Source: W0P28-013 sp963638355 (GTDB taxonomy: Bacteria; Bacteroidota; Bacteroidia; Bacteroidales; Paludibacteraceae). From it: 43,063 nucleotides of DNA. A model generated the notes under the pieces. It was given only the letters and a program-made list of their open reading frames with translations, made no database searches and was not told the DNA's origin. The DNA is taken from contig CAVHRT010000006.1 of NCBI GenBank assembly GCA_963638355.1, forward strand, positions 1 to 43,063, read 5' to 3'. The position numbers were made by a program, and so were the translations under genes. Positions 33,722 through 42,929 of the stretch are shown piece by piece. Position 1 is the first letter of the stretch, and each line of letters opens with the position of its first letter.

Positions 33722-33755
33722 TGACACGATTTTAGGCAATAAACATACACAAGAC

Positions 33756-33785
33756 CCGAAGACCAATTTTGGTCCTTCGGATTTT
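33756..33785 (+). terminator. Terminator after gldN
   Basis: CCGAAGACCA (33756-33765) pairs with TGGTCCTTCGG (33770-33780) with one bulged C, followed by ATTTT. The T-run is short. Confidence 0.7.
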
Positions 33786-33836
33786 GTGGTGTAAAAAGGA
33801 AACGAAAATTTTAACATATTCTTTTCACCGAAAATA

Positions 33837-35648
33837 ATGAAAAAGAAACTGTTACTCATTGTCTTTACGCTTGGGATAGGCGGCTACGCGGTGGCACAAA
33901 TGACCACGGCGCGGAATTTGTCGTCGTACTCCGATAGCACATACGCCGAGCAACCCACCGACAGCGCAGCCGTTGCTCCTACCGATAACGTGGCTGCAGC
34001 ACCTGCCGACACTATTGATGCTCTAGCGGCTGCAGTTGCCGAGGACATCTCGGCCGATACGTTGCAAAACGATAACTTGGCGGTTGACACGCTGCAAAAC
34101 AGTGCTGTAACAACCTTTGCAGCCGACACACTAACGACGGTGGAAGGTCAAGATACCACTGTGCTGATATCGCAACAAACCATAACCGAAGAGACAACGG
34201 TAACAACAACCGACGACGGAAAGAAGAAAAAGAAAGAGAAGACGCCAAAACCAAAATATGGCATTAAATGCAACCACTGGTCGATTGCAGGCCATGTAGG
34301 CGCAGCGTTCCTCGATGGTGACCAACACCAAAAATACAACGACATGTGGCCACGAAGCGGTGCCGACTGCTCGTTCGACTTCATGGTAGAATACACAGTG
34401 AACCCTGGTTTTGGTCTGTTTGTAGAATATGCCTACAATCCATATCGAGGCAAGGCGAACTACTACTACTATGGCGCGAAAGATCCAAACACACAACTGC
34501 AACGCCGCTTGTCTGATGCATTCGATTTCGATGGTTTGTCGCACGAGGTGAGCGTAGGTTTTTCGTTGAACATGCTCAACATGTTCTATGCCTATCGTCG
34601 TCAGACTTGGCAACTCTATCTGAATGCTGGCGCAGGTTTCTCGTTCTACAACGTGAAAGCGTATGAACCCGACACCAAAACAATTCTCCACAAAGAACGC
34701 GATGGCGTACTAGTTGCTCCATCGATCGAAAAAGGTCGCGCCGTAACATTCCCAATTGGAGCCATGTTGGAGTACAATCCAACGCGTTGGTTGGCCATTG
34801 CGCTGAACATTGAATATCGTCTGCACGCCAAAGATAACTTCGATGCAACCGAAAAAGGTAACGCCAACGATAACACCATATACATGAGTCTTGGTCTGCG
34901 TTGGAAGATTAACAGCGCCAAGCACAAAGAGCAAGAGCATGTGCGCAATCTCTCGCCGCACGACTACTACATTGCTCAAGGTGGCGAAGGCGGAGCAGGT
35001 TGCTGCGATCAAGTGACGAAAAATACGCAAAAGATTGCCGAATTGGAAGAGTTGCTCAAAAACATGCATCCATGCGATAGCGTAGTTACCATTGTTTCCG
35101 ACTCGGTAGTGGTAGCAGAGCAAGAGCCTGACGACGACCACGACGGCGTGCCCAACAGTCGCGACCGCGAGCCGAACACACCAGAAGGTTCGTTTGTGAA
35201 CACTTGGGGTCAAGCACTCGACCAAGCCGCTATCGAACGCATTTTGGGTTACGGACAATATCAAGGCGAAATTCCAGCCATCTATTTCGAGACTGGCAAA
35301 GCCAAAATGTCGCTGCAGGCGCAGATGGAGCTGGCCAAGGTGGCTCGCAAACTCTATGCTGATCCAGATCTACAACTCGACATTGTAGGCTACTGCGACA
35401 ATGTAGGTACATCGAAAGTGAACAACCCATTGAGTTTGAAACGCGCCGAGGAGTCGAAACTGCAACTGGTTAACCGCTACGGCATCAACGCCAACCGCAT
35501 CAATGTGTATGGTAAAGGACAGGTGCCTGGTCCAGTAGACGACTTCGAGCCGAACCGCCGCTGCGACTTCATCATGTACAAAGAGAAAGACGCTGAAAAG
35601 CACAAACAAGAACACGAAAGCGACATTCAAGAGGGGACGGCAGAATAA
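33837..35648 (+). CDS. OmpA-family outer-membrane protein
   Basis: 603 aa. Signal peptide at 1-21 (GGYAVAQ). Residues about 25-110 are a low-complexity Ala/Asp/Thr-rich linker, followed by a basic patch GKKKKKEKTPKPK. Residues about 140-365 resemble an eight-stranded barrel of the OmpA type. A calcium-binding thrombospondin-3-like stretch DDDHDGVPNSRDREPNTPEG precedes the C-terminal OmpA domain (about 475-585) with DIVGYCDNVG and NRRCDFIM, which bind peptidoglycan. The tail is Lys/Glu-rich. It lies next to the T9SS cluster but beyond a terminator; a link to secretion is possible, not shown. Confidence 0.92.
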   Translation: MKKKLLLIVFTLGIGGYAVAQMTTARNLSSYSDSTYAEQPTDSAAVAPTDNVAAAPADTIDALAAAVAEDISADTLQNDNLAVDTLQNSAVTTFAADTLTTVEGQDTTVLISQQTITEETTVTTTDDGKKKKKEKTPKPKYGIKCNHWSIAGHVGAAFLDGDQHQKYNDMWPRSGADCSFDFMVEYTVNPGFGLFVEYAYNPYRGKANYYYYGAKDPNTQLQRRLSDAFDFDGLSHEVSVGFSLNMLNMFYAYRRQTWQLYLNAGAGFSFYNVKAYEPDTKTILHKERDGVLVAPSIEKGRAVTFPIGAMLEYNPTRWLAIALNIEYRLHAKDNFDATEKGNANDNTIYMSLGLRWKINSAKHKEQEHVRNLSPHDYYIAQGGEGGAGCCDQVTKNTQKIAELEELLKNMHPCDSVVTIVSDSVVVAEQEPDDDHDGVPNSRDREPNTPEGSFVNTWGQALDQAAIERILGYGQYQGEIPAIYFETGKAKMSLQAQMELAKVARKLYADPDLQLDIVGYCDNVGTSKVNNPLSLKRAEESKLQLVNRYGINANRINVYGKGQVPGPVDDFEPNRRCDFIMYKEKDAEKHKQEHESDIQEGTAE

Positions 35649-35667
35649 CCGCAACTCACAAAAATAG

Positions 35668-35696
35668 AAAGCGCAACCTTTAGGGCTGCGCTTTTT
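35668..35696. terminator. Bidirectional terminator between the OmpA and RNA methyltransferase genes
   Basis: AAAGCGCA (35668-35675) pairs with TGCGCTTT (35687-35694); inner CC/GG pairs extend the stem and T-rich sequence follows. Confidence 0.8.
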
Positions 35697-35714
35697 GTGT
35701 TGCAAGGGTTTCGA

Positions 35715-36464
35715 TTAAATCAGCCTGCGGCGAAATTCGGCACAGACAACCGCTGCCGCCACCGCCACATTGAGCGACTCGGAAGTTGACGCGCCAGCGG
35801 GATAATTTGGAATGAGCAAATGTTCGCCAGCAAACGCAGCCACACGCGGCGAAACACCATTGCCCTCGTTGCCAAGAATGATGGCTCCACACGCAGCAAG
35901 ATTTTTCTGGTAAAGATTTTCACCATCGAGGAAAGTGCCGTAGACGGGCAGGCCAAGCGACTGATAATCAGCGAGGAACGAAGGAAGATCGGCATAATGC
36001 ACCTGCACACGCGCCAACGCGCCCATGGTGGCCTGAACAGTTTTTGGATTGTAGATATCGGCGGTGGAAGGCGAGCAAACAATGTGGCTAATGCCAAACC
36101 AATCGGCAATGCGAACGATAGTGCCGAGGTTTCCCGGATTTTGTATTTCATCTAGCACAAGAATCAGCTCTGAGCGTAGCAAATCGACCGAAAAATTGTA
36201 ATCGGGCTGGCGAAAAACTGCCAAAACCGAAGTCGGAGCGGTGAGTTGCGACAGTCGGTGCATCTCATCGTGCGAAACCATTTGCGTAGCGGCGAAATGA
36301 TGCTGTAAAGCACATTCTGGCGAAACAAAAAGCGACTCGCAATCGAAATACGTCAACAAATCGCCCACAAGTTTTTCGCCCTCGGCAACGAAAAGACGCT
36401 GTTCGTCGCGCACTTTTTTCATGCCAAGCGACCGCACAAGTTTAATCTGATTTTTCGAAATCAT
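35715..36464 (-). CDS. TrmH/SpoU-family RNA methyltransferase
   Basis: SPOUT-class SAM-dependent 2'-O-methyltransferase of rRNA or tRNA, 249 aa. The N-terminal substrate-binding domain (about 1-95) begins LVRSLGMKKVRDEQRLFVAEG. The knotted SpoU domain (about 105-245) has LDEIQNPGNLGTIVRIADWFG, ILGNEGNGVS and the final ASTSESLNVAVAAAVVCAEFRR. The target nucleotide cannot be told. Divergent from the TamL-like gene with overlapping promoters. Confidence 0.94.
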   Translation of the reverse strand: MISKNQIKLVRSLGMKKVRDEQRLFVAEGEKLVGDLLTYFDCESLFVSPECALQHHFAATQMVSHDEMHRLSQLTAPTSVLAVFRQPDYNFSVDLLRSELILVLDEIQNPGNLGTIVRIADWFGISHIVCSPSTADIYNPKTVQATMGALARVQVHYADLPSFLADYQSLGLPVYGTFLDGENLYQKNLAACGAIILGNEGNGVSPRVAAFAGEHLLIPNYPAGASTSESLNVAVAAAVVCAEFRRRLI

Positions 36465-36494
36465 CTTCTTAAAAAAATTGCCATTTTACGGGTG

Positions 36495-36531
36495 CAAAGA
36501 TAAGAAAATCGTAGAATTTTTGCTAACTTTG
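36495..36531. promoter_or_regulatory. Overlapping divergent promoters
   Basis: Minus strand: TATCTTTG (36495-36502) for the RNA methyltransferase, -33 position poor (TTAG, 36523-36526). Plus strand: TAACTTTG (36524-36531) for the TamL-like gene, -33 position poor. The plus -7 element overlaps the minus -33 region, so both cannot be occupied at once. Confidence 0.55.
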
Positions 36532-36549
36532 CAAGTTAAATTGGCTAGT

Positions 36550-38829
36550 TTGCATACATCAACAAAGATATTACTGCGCCGACTGACGCTAAGTGGCTGT
36601 GTAGCAGCGATTTGCTGTTCGTGCAACCTTTTGCGTTATGTGCCAGAGGGCGAGACATTGCTCAACAAAGTGACCATAAAAAGCGATGTTCCTGAGGCCA
36701 CATCGGACCAACTGCAGTCGTATTTGCGACAAACGCCAAACTCGCGCTTTTTCGGCATTGGTCGAGCAAAATTGGGAATTTACAGTTCGCAAGATGTGAA
36801 TTCAGACAAGTGGAAAGACCGTTGGTTTCGGAAAATGGGCGAAGAGCCTGTGATTTACGACAGTCTGCAGACTGAGGCTTCGCAGGAACAGTTGGTGCGT
36901 CAACTGCACAACAAAGGCTATTGGAACGCCACCGTCGATGTGCAGAAAACAGAGAAAGACCGCAAAACCAACCTCACATTCACCGTCACGGGCAACGAGC
37001 CGTATCGCATTCGGTCGTACCAGATCGACATTCCCGACGACTCGGTGATGTACTACCTGAATCGCCGCAAAACTACGCTTCCAAAGGAGGGCGATTTGTT
37101 CGATGCCGATGCGCTGTCGGACGAGCGCGACGATGTGGCACAAACGCTGCGCAGGCGTGGTTACTACTATTTTCAGAAAGAGGCTTTGCGTTTCGAGGCT
37201 GATAGCGCCGACCATTTGGTTGATGTTACGCTAAAACTTCAGGACAACTACGCGCTGAATGATTCGGCGCAGAAACGCCTTTTCAGCAAGCAATATGTGA
37301 GCAGCGTCACCATCTACGACCTGTCGAAATCGATTGACGACAACGGCAAGCTGAACCGCAACGATTTGGACACGACCTATGTTGAAGGTTTCACCGTGAT
37401 TCACTCGAAAAAAGGTTGTTTTAAACCAAAAAAGTTAGCTGCAAAAGTGCTGATAAAAACCAATGCACGCTACAACGAACGCCGTGTGGAGCGAACCTAC
37501 GCCATCTTGAACTCGTTGGCCGCCACAAAGTATGTCGACATCAGTTTTGTGGAGCGCGAAGGCGATAGTTTGGCGTGCAATGTGATAGTCGCACCAAGCA
37601 AAAAGCACTCATTTTCAGTCGATTTGGAAGGAACAAACTCCGCTGGCGACCTTGGCATTGGCTTGGGCATCACCTATCAGAACAAGAATGCTTTTCGTGG
37701 AGCGGAAATTCTGAAAGTGAGTGCGCGCGGCAGTTACGAAGCCATGGGTAAAATCGGTTCGGTGCAGCACGCGTGGGAAGTGGGCGGCGACGCATCGATA
37801 ATCGTGCCAGAAGTGCTGATGCCGCTGAAAGCCGACACGCGCCGCAGACTTGGCGGAACGACGCAATTCACCATCGGCTACAATTTTCAGCAACGCCCCG
37901 AATACAAGCGCAACATCGCCAATTTGGGCATGAAATACACTTGGAGTCACCGACGCACACGCTACACTTTCGATCTGATCGACATCAACTATGTCTACTT
38001 GCCGTGGAAAAGCTCGGAATTTGAGAACAAATACATGAACGCATCGTCGTCGATTCGGTTCAGTTACGAAGATCACTTCATAATGCGCCTTGGCTTGGGC
38101 ATTCAGAATTCGAACAAGCGCACTAACAGCACAACGCAGAGTTTTTACACCCTGCGCGCCAACATATCAACCGCGGGCAACTTGCTCTATGGCATCAGCA
38201 ATGCCGTTGGGCAGAAACGCAGCGATGACGGTCAATTCCACATTTTCAACACCGCCTATTCGCAATATGTGAAAGGCGACATGGATTTCACCTACAACCA
38301 GTATGTCAACAAAAATGTGCGATTGGTGTTCCATGGCGGCATTGGCGTGGCTTTCCCATATGGTAACGCATCGATTTTGCCTTACGAAGAGCGCTATTTC
38401 AGCGGCGGTGCCAACAGTGTGCGCGGTTGGTCGGTGCGAACGCTCGGTCCTGGACGGTATGCCAACGGCGGCTACATCGACTACATGAATCAGTCGGGCG
38501 ATATTCGACTCGATTTGAATGCCGAAATGCGTTTCAAACTGTTTTGGAAAATCTACGGCGCACTGTTTATTGACGCGGGAAACATCTGGACAATAAAGGA
38601 TTACGAGGAGCAACCCGGCGGATATTTTCAGTGGTCGACTTTCTACAAAGAAATTGCGTGCAGTTATGGCATTGGCATTCGTGCCGATTTCGACTATTTT
38701 GTGATTCGACTTGATATGGGCGTGAAACTGTACGAACCGAGCGGCACAACCACTTCGCAGCGTTGGCGCACCGACTTGAATTGGAAAGACGACTTTGCGC
38801 TGCATTTTGCAGTCGGATATCCGTTCTAG
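36550..38829 (+). CDS. TamL/BamA-like outer-membrane assembly lipoprotein
   Basis: Omp85-superfamily protein of about 760 aa. A signal peptide with an Arg pair and a Cys-rich lipobox (CCSC) precedes NLLRYVPEGETLL, the usual start of mature Bacteroidota TamL. POTRA-like repeats fill about the first half and a 16-stranded barrel the C-terminal part (RYFSGGANSVRGWSVRTLGPG; final residue Phe in AVGYPF). It probably inserts outer-membrane proteins. No ATG is available near the signal sequence: candidate starts are TTG at 36550 or 36541, while the TTG at 36478 lies upstream of the -7 element. TamB, its usual partner, is not adjacent. Confidence 0.85.
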   Translation: MHTSTKILLRRLTLSGCVAAICCSCNLLRYVPEGETLLNKVTIKSDVPEATSDQLQSYLRQTPNSRFFGIGRAKLGIYSSQDVNSDKWKDRWFRKMGEEPVIYDSLQTEASQEQLVRQLHNKGYWNATVDVQKTEKDRKTNLTFTVTGNEPYRIRSYQIDIPDDSVMYYLNRRKTTLPKEGDLFDADALSDERDDVAQTLRRRGYYYFQKEALRFEADSADHLVDVTLKLQDNYALNDSAQKRLFSKQYVSSVTIYDLSKSIDDNGKLNRNDLDTTYVEGFTVIHSKKGCFKPKKLAAKVLIKTNARYNERRVERTYAILNSLAATKYVDISFVEREGDSLACNVIVAPSKKHSFSVDLEGTNSAGDLGIGLGITYQNKNAFRGAEILKVSARGSYEAMGKIGSVQHAWEVGGDASIIVPEVLMPLKADTRRRLGGTTQFTIGYNFQQRPEYKRNIANLGMKYTWSHRRTRYTFDLIDINYVYLPWKSSEFENKYMNASSSIRFSYEDHFIMRLGLGIQNSNKRTNSTTQSFYTLRANISTAGNLLYGISNAVGQKRSDDGQFHIFNTAYSQYVKGDMDFTYNQYVNKNVRLVFHGGIGVAFPYGNASILPYEERYFSGGANSVRGWSVRTLGPGRYANGGYIDYMNQSGDIRLDLNAEMRFKLFWKIYGALFIDAGNIWTIKDYEEQPGGYFQWSTFYKEIACSYGIGIRADFDYFVIRLDMGVKLYEPSGTTTSQRWRTDLNWKDDFALHFAVGYPF

Positions 38830-38875
38830 CAAATTATTTAATTACTTAATTTTCAATTACTTAATTAAATTATTC

Positions 38876-38903
38876 ATTTGAAAATTTGAAGATTTGAAGA
38901 TTA
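38876..38903. repeat. ATTTGAA tandem repeat, inverted copy of 13462-13489
   Basis: 28 bases of ATTTGAA(A/G) units, 26 of 28 identical to the reverse complement of the copy upstream of lpxC. The preceding part of the same gap (38833-38872) is an AT-rich TTAATTACTTAATT repeat. Confidence 0.7.
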
Positions 38904-38945
38904 AAGCATTAAACTGATCAACTTATCAACCAATTTGATTTCTTT

Positions 38946-40646
38946 ATGAAAAAAACACTCTTCATCGCCCTATTTGCAGCCTGCACAAGCATGGGCTGGG
39001 CTTGCACTAACTTTTTGGTAGGCAAAGACGCAACCATCGACGGTTCGACCATGGTAACCTACTCGGCCGACTCGTATTCGCTATTTGGCGCGCTCTACCA
39101 CTACCCTGCCGCCACGCACGCCGAAAGAGCCATGCGTCCGGTGTACGATTGGGACACGGGAAAATATCTTGGCGAAATTCCCGAAGCCGCGCAGACCTAC
39201 AACGTGGTGGGCAACATGAACGAACATCAGCTGACTATTGGCGAGACCACTTATGGCGGTCGCGAAGAGTTGGTCGACACCACAGGACTGATAGACTACG
39301 GCAGCCTGATTTACATCACACTGCAGCGAGCAAAAACTGCGCGCGAAGCCATTCGCACGATGACCGACCTTGTGGCGCAATACGGCTACTGCAGCAGCGG
39401 TGAATCGTTTTCTGTAGCCGATCCGCAGGAGGTTTGGATTCTGGAGATGATTGGCAAAGGCGCGGGCAATAAAGGTGCAGTTTGGGTTGCGCGCCGCATT
39501 CCAGACGACTGCATTTCGGCACATGCCAACCAAGCGCGCATCACCACATTTCCGCTCGAGGGCAAAAAATCACCAAACAGCCTCAGCAGCAAGCACATAG
39601 ATCGTCTGCAAGAGCCACAAATTGATGTGGTTTATTCTGACGACGTGATCAGTTTTGCACGAAAAAAAGGCTATTTCAAGGGCAAAGACGAAGAATTTAG
39701 TTTCTCCGACACATACAATCCGCTCGACTACGGCGGCATTCGCTGGTGCGAGGCGCGTGTATGGGCATTTTTCAACGCCCTGAACGACAGCATGGGGCAA
39801 TACATCGACTACATCAACGGCGAAAGTCTGCGCCGCATGCCACTTTGGGTGAAACCGAATCAGAAAATAACACTCGAAATCATGCGCGGTCGAATGCGCG
39901 ATCACTACGAAGGCACGCCGCTCGACATGACCGTGGGCGCAGGCAGCGGTCCTTACGCCACGCCATTCCGCCCCAGCCCGCTCACCTACAAAGTGGACAG
40001 CGTGGAATACTACCACGAGCGCCCCGTGGCAACGCAACAAACGGGCTTCACCTTTGTGGCGCAAATGCGTTCGTGGCTGCCCGACGCCATTGGCGGCATA
40101 CTTTGGTTCGGCGTTGACGACGCCACAGGCAACCTCTATGTGCCGATGTATTGCTGTCTGACAAAAGTTCCGATTTCGTTCAGCGAGAAAAATGGCAGTC
40201 TGCTCGATTTCTCGTGGACATCGGCTTTTTGGGTGAACAACTGGGTGTGCAACATGGCTTACACGCGCTATTCCGACATGATTCCAGAGATAAAAGCCGA
40301 GCAGAAAAAATGGGAATCTTACTTCGAGACAGCCGCCAAACAAGCCGATTCGTTTGCGCAATCGTACGACTCGACCAGTATGGTACAATTTTTGACGGAT
40401 TTTTCGAACGCGCAAGCCGAAACTGCCATCACAGCGTGGAAAAAACTTGGCGAACGCCTGATGGTGAAATATCTCGATGGCGTAACGAAGCCCGAGACCA
40501 ACGGCGTTTTCGACCGCGACGACTACAACAATCCGAAGAAGATAATTCGTCCGGGCTACAACGAAGACTTCAATCGCGAAGAGTTTGTAAAGCCCAATCC
40601 AGAGCGTTTCCGCGTGAAGAGCAAAGACGAACTCGGGACAAAATAG
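38946..40646 (+). CDS. C69-family dipeptidase (Ntn hydrolase)
   Basis: Exported peptidase that splits dipeptides, 566 aa. Signal peptide ends at ...SMGWA and the mature protein starts with C20 (CTNFLVGKDATIDGSTM), the catalytic N-terminal nucleophile of the C69 family. Further family motifs are NEHQLTIGETT and EVWILEMIG. Location is probably periplasmic. Followed after 27 bases by the M3 peptidase gene, so the pair may form a peptide-degradation operon. Confidence 0.94.
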   Translation: MKKTLFIALFAACTSMGWACTNFLVGKDATIDGSTMVTYSADSYSLFGALYHYPAATHAERAMRPVYDWDTGKYLGEIPEAAQTYNVVGNMNEHQLTIGETTYGGREELVDTTGLIDYGSLIYITLQRAKTAREAIRTMTDLVAQYGYCSSGESFSVADPQEVWILEMIGKGAGNKGAVWVARRIPDDCISAHANQARITTFPLEGKKSPNSLSSKHIDRLQEPQIDVVYSDDVISFARKKGYFKGKDEEFSFSDTYNPLDYGGIRWCEARVWAFFNALNDSMGQYIDYINGESLRRMPLWVKPNQKITLEIMRGRMRDHYEGTPLDMTVGAGSGPYATPFRPSPLTYKVDSVEYYHERPVATQQTGFTFVAQMRSWLPDAIGGILWFGVDDATGNLYVPMYCCLTKVPISFSEKNGSLLDFSWTSAFWVNNWVCNMAYTRYSDMIPEIKAEQKKWESYFETAAKQADSFAQSYDSTSMVQFLTDFSNAQAETAITAWKKLGERLMVKYLDGVTKPETNGVFDRDDYNNPKKIIRPGYNEDFNREEFVKPNPERFRVKSKDELGTK

Positions 40647-40673
40647 CGTGCTAATTTTCAAACAAATAATGAT

Positions 40674-42764
40674 ATGAAAAAACTCAGTTTAATCCTCATT
40701 TCAACCCTTGTCTGCATTATGACAAACGCCGAAAATCCATTTTTCAACTACAAAAATTGGGACACGCCGCACGGCACTTACCCATTCAACGAGATTAAAG
40801 CCGAACACTACATGCCAGCTTTCGAAGAAGCAATGCGCCAAGGTCTGGCCGAAATCGATGCCATTGCCAACAACCCTAAAGCGCCAACTTTTGCCAACAC
40901 CATCGAAGCCTACGAAAAATCAGGCCAAATGCTGAACGTGGTGGCAAGTTGCTTCTACAACCTCTGCAGCGCCGAAACCAACGACGAACTGCAAGCCATC
41001 GAACTGGAACTTTCGCCCAAAATGAGCGAATACAGCGCCACCATTCTGCTCAACGAGAAACTTTTTGAGCGCATCAAGGCAGTTTATGAGCAGCGCGACA
41101 AGCTGAAACTGACAAAAGAGCAGGCAAAAATGCTCGACGACATCTACGACGGATTTGCCAACAATGGTGCCAATTTGTCAGCAGCCGACAAAGAAAAATA
41201 CAAAGAACTGACCGCCAAACTGAGCGAACTGACGCTCACTTACGGACAAAATGTGCTGAAAGCCACCAACGCTTGGACACGCCTCATCAAAGACGAAAGT
41301 CTGCTGGCTGGTCTGTCAGACGACACCAAACAGATGATGCGCGCCAATGCCGAAAAGAAAGGACTCGAAGGCTGGTTGCTCGATCTGAAACCGACCACCT
41401 ATCTGCCCGTGATGAAATACTGCGACAACCGCGATATTCGCCGCGAACTCTACATGGCCTACAACACGCGTTGCATCGGCGGAGAATTTGATAACACGCA
41501 GATAATCAAAGAGATAGTGAATACGCGTCTGGCTTTGGCACAACTTTTTGGCAAAGCGTGCTACGCCGATAAATCGCTGCACAAAACCATGGCCGAGACC
41601 AAAGAAAATGTCTACAAACTGCTCGACCAACTATGCGATGCCTACATGCCAGTAGCTCGTGCCGAATACGACGAGCTGCAGCAATTTGCCGACTCGCTCG
41701 GATTCTACGCCACACTGCAGGCTTGGGATTGGAGTTACTATTCCGAAAAACTGAAAAACGAAAAATATAGCCTCAACGACGACGAATTGCGCCCCTATTT
41801 CGAACTCGAAAATGTGAAAAAAGGCGTTTTCAACCTCGCCAATCGCTTGTATGGCGTGAAATTCGTGAAAAATCCAAAAATCCAAGTCTATAATCCCGAA
41901 GTCGATGCCTACGATGTGTTCGACAGCAAAGGCAATTTCGTGGCCGTCTACTACTGCGATTTTCACCCACGCGAAGGCAAACGCGGCGGTGCTTGGATGA
42001 ACGATTTCAAGCCACAATGGCGCGAAGGCAAAAAAGATTCGCGTCCGCACATTGTGAACGTGATGAACTTTACACGCGCCACAGCCGACAAACCCGCGCT
42101 GCTCACCTACGACGAGGTTGAGACTTTCCTGCACGAGTTCGGTCACGGACTGCACGGCATGCTCACGCGCTGCCAATATGCGTCGATGTCGGGAACCAAC
42201 GTGCCGCGCGACTTTGTGGAACTGCCATCGCAATTCAACGAAAATTTCCTTGGCGAAAAAGAGTTCCTCGACACCTTTGCCAAACACTACCTCACGGGCG
42301 AAGCAATGCCGCAAGAGTTGATCGACAAGATTAAGGCTGCGCAAAACTACCACGCTGCCTACGCCTGCGCACGCCAACTGAGTTTTGGCTATCTCGACAT
42401 GGCTTGGCACACACTCACCGCACCATTCGAGGGCAATGTTATCGAATTTGGCAATGCCGCCATGGAGCAAGTGAAAGTGCTGCCCGTTGTGCCTGAAACG
42501 CAGATGGAGACCGCCTTCACGCACATCTTCTCGGGCGGATACGCCGCTGGCTACTACAGCTACAAATGGTCTGAAGTGCTCGATGCTGATGCCTTCTCGG
42601 TATTCAAGAAAAACGGCATTTTCGACAAGAAGACAGCCGATAGTTTCCGCACCAACATTCTCGAACGCGGTGGCACTGAGCCTGCCATGGACCTCTACAA
42701 ACGCTTCCGCGGTCAAGAGCCAACCATCGATGCACTGCTCGAACGCGACGGAATCAAGAAATAG
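40674..42764 (+). CDS. M3-family metallopeptidase (dipeptidyl carboxypeptidase-like)
   Basis: Zinc oligopeptidase, 696 aa, of the Dcp/oligopeptidase A group. The zinc motif HEFGH is H487-H491 in FLHEFGHGLHGML; the third ligand Glu is expected about 25-30 residues later (VELPSQFNENF region). A short N-terminal hydrophobic stretch (LILISTLVCIMTNA) looks like a signal peptide, so it probably acts in the periplasm. Downstream of the C69 dipeptidase in the same orientation. Confidence 0.94.
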   Translation: MKKLSLILISTLVCIMTNAENPFFNYKNWDTPHGTYPFNEIKAEHYMPAFEEAMRQGLAEIDAIANNPKAPTFANTIEAYEKSGQMLNVVASCFYNLCSAETNDELQAIELELSPKMSEYSATILLNEKLFERIKAVYEQRDKLKLTKEQAKMLDDIYDGFANNGANLSAADKEKYKELTAKLSELTLTYGQNVLKATNAWTRLIKDESLLAGLSDDTKQMMRANAEKKGLEGWLLDLKPTTYLPVMKYCDNRDIRRELYMAYNTRCIGGEFDNTQIIKEIVNTRLALAQLFGKACYADKSLHKTMAETKENVYKLLDQLCDAYMPVARAEYDELQQFADSLGFYATLQAWDWSYYSEKLKNEKYSLNDDELRPYFELENVKKGVFNLANRLYGVKFVKNPKIQVYNPEVDAYDVFDSKGNFVAVYYCDFHPREGKRGGAWMNDFKPQWREGKKDSRPHIVNVMNFTRATADKPALLTYDEVETFLHEFGHGLHGMLTRCQYASMSGTNVPRDFVELPSQFNENFLGEKEFLDTFAKHYLTGEAMPQELIDKIKAAQNYHAAYACARQLSFGYLDMAWHTLTAPFEGNVIEFGNAAMEQVKVLPVVPETQMETAFTHIFSGGYAAGYYSYKWSEVLDADAFSVFKKNGIFDKKTADSFRTNILERGGTEPAMDLYKRFRGQEPTIDALLERDGIKK

Positions 42765-42808
42765 TAGCAAGATATGAGTAGCAAGTAGTAAGACTTGAGA
42801 ACATAGAA

Positions 42809-42840
42809 AATTAGGAATGAGGAATTAGGAGTTAGAAATG
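42809..42840. repeat. TTAGGA-type degenerate tandem repeat, second copy
   Basis: Units TTAGGAA, TGAGGAA, TTAGGAG, TTAGAAA with a 7-8 base period; related to 13405-13430. Confidence 0.6.
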
Positions 42841-42865
42841 ATATAACTCCGCTAACGGCAGAACG

Positions 42866-42911
42866 CTGTGGATCCCATAACCTGAAACATTAAACTTGAA
42901 ACCTGAAACAA
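42866..42911. repeat. CTGTGG...AACCTGAAA...ACTTGAAAC module, copy 2
   Basis: Shares CTGTGG, an AT segment, AACCTGAAA and AAACTTGAAAC in the same order with 5363-5407 upstream of rfbB. Ends 18 bases before the clpP ATG. Confidence 0.6.
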
Positions 42912-42929
42912 TAAAAAAACAACTTAAAT

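Noticed and set aside
32633..33859. Long antisense frame across gldM and gldN
   Set aside because: Crosses two certain genes and a terminator; composition is that of a reverse-strand shadow.
39570..40661. Antisense frame opposite the C69 dipeptidase gene
   Set aside because: No recognisable protein features and fully overlaps a certain gene.
41631..42770. Antisense frame opposite the M3 peptidase gene
   Set aside because: Complete overlap with a certain gene and no domain.
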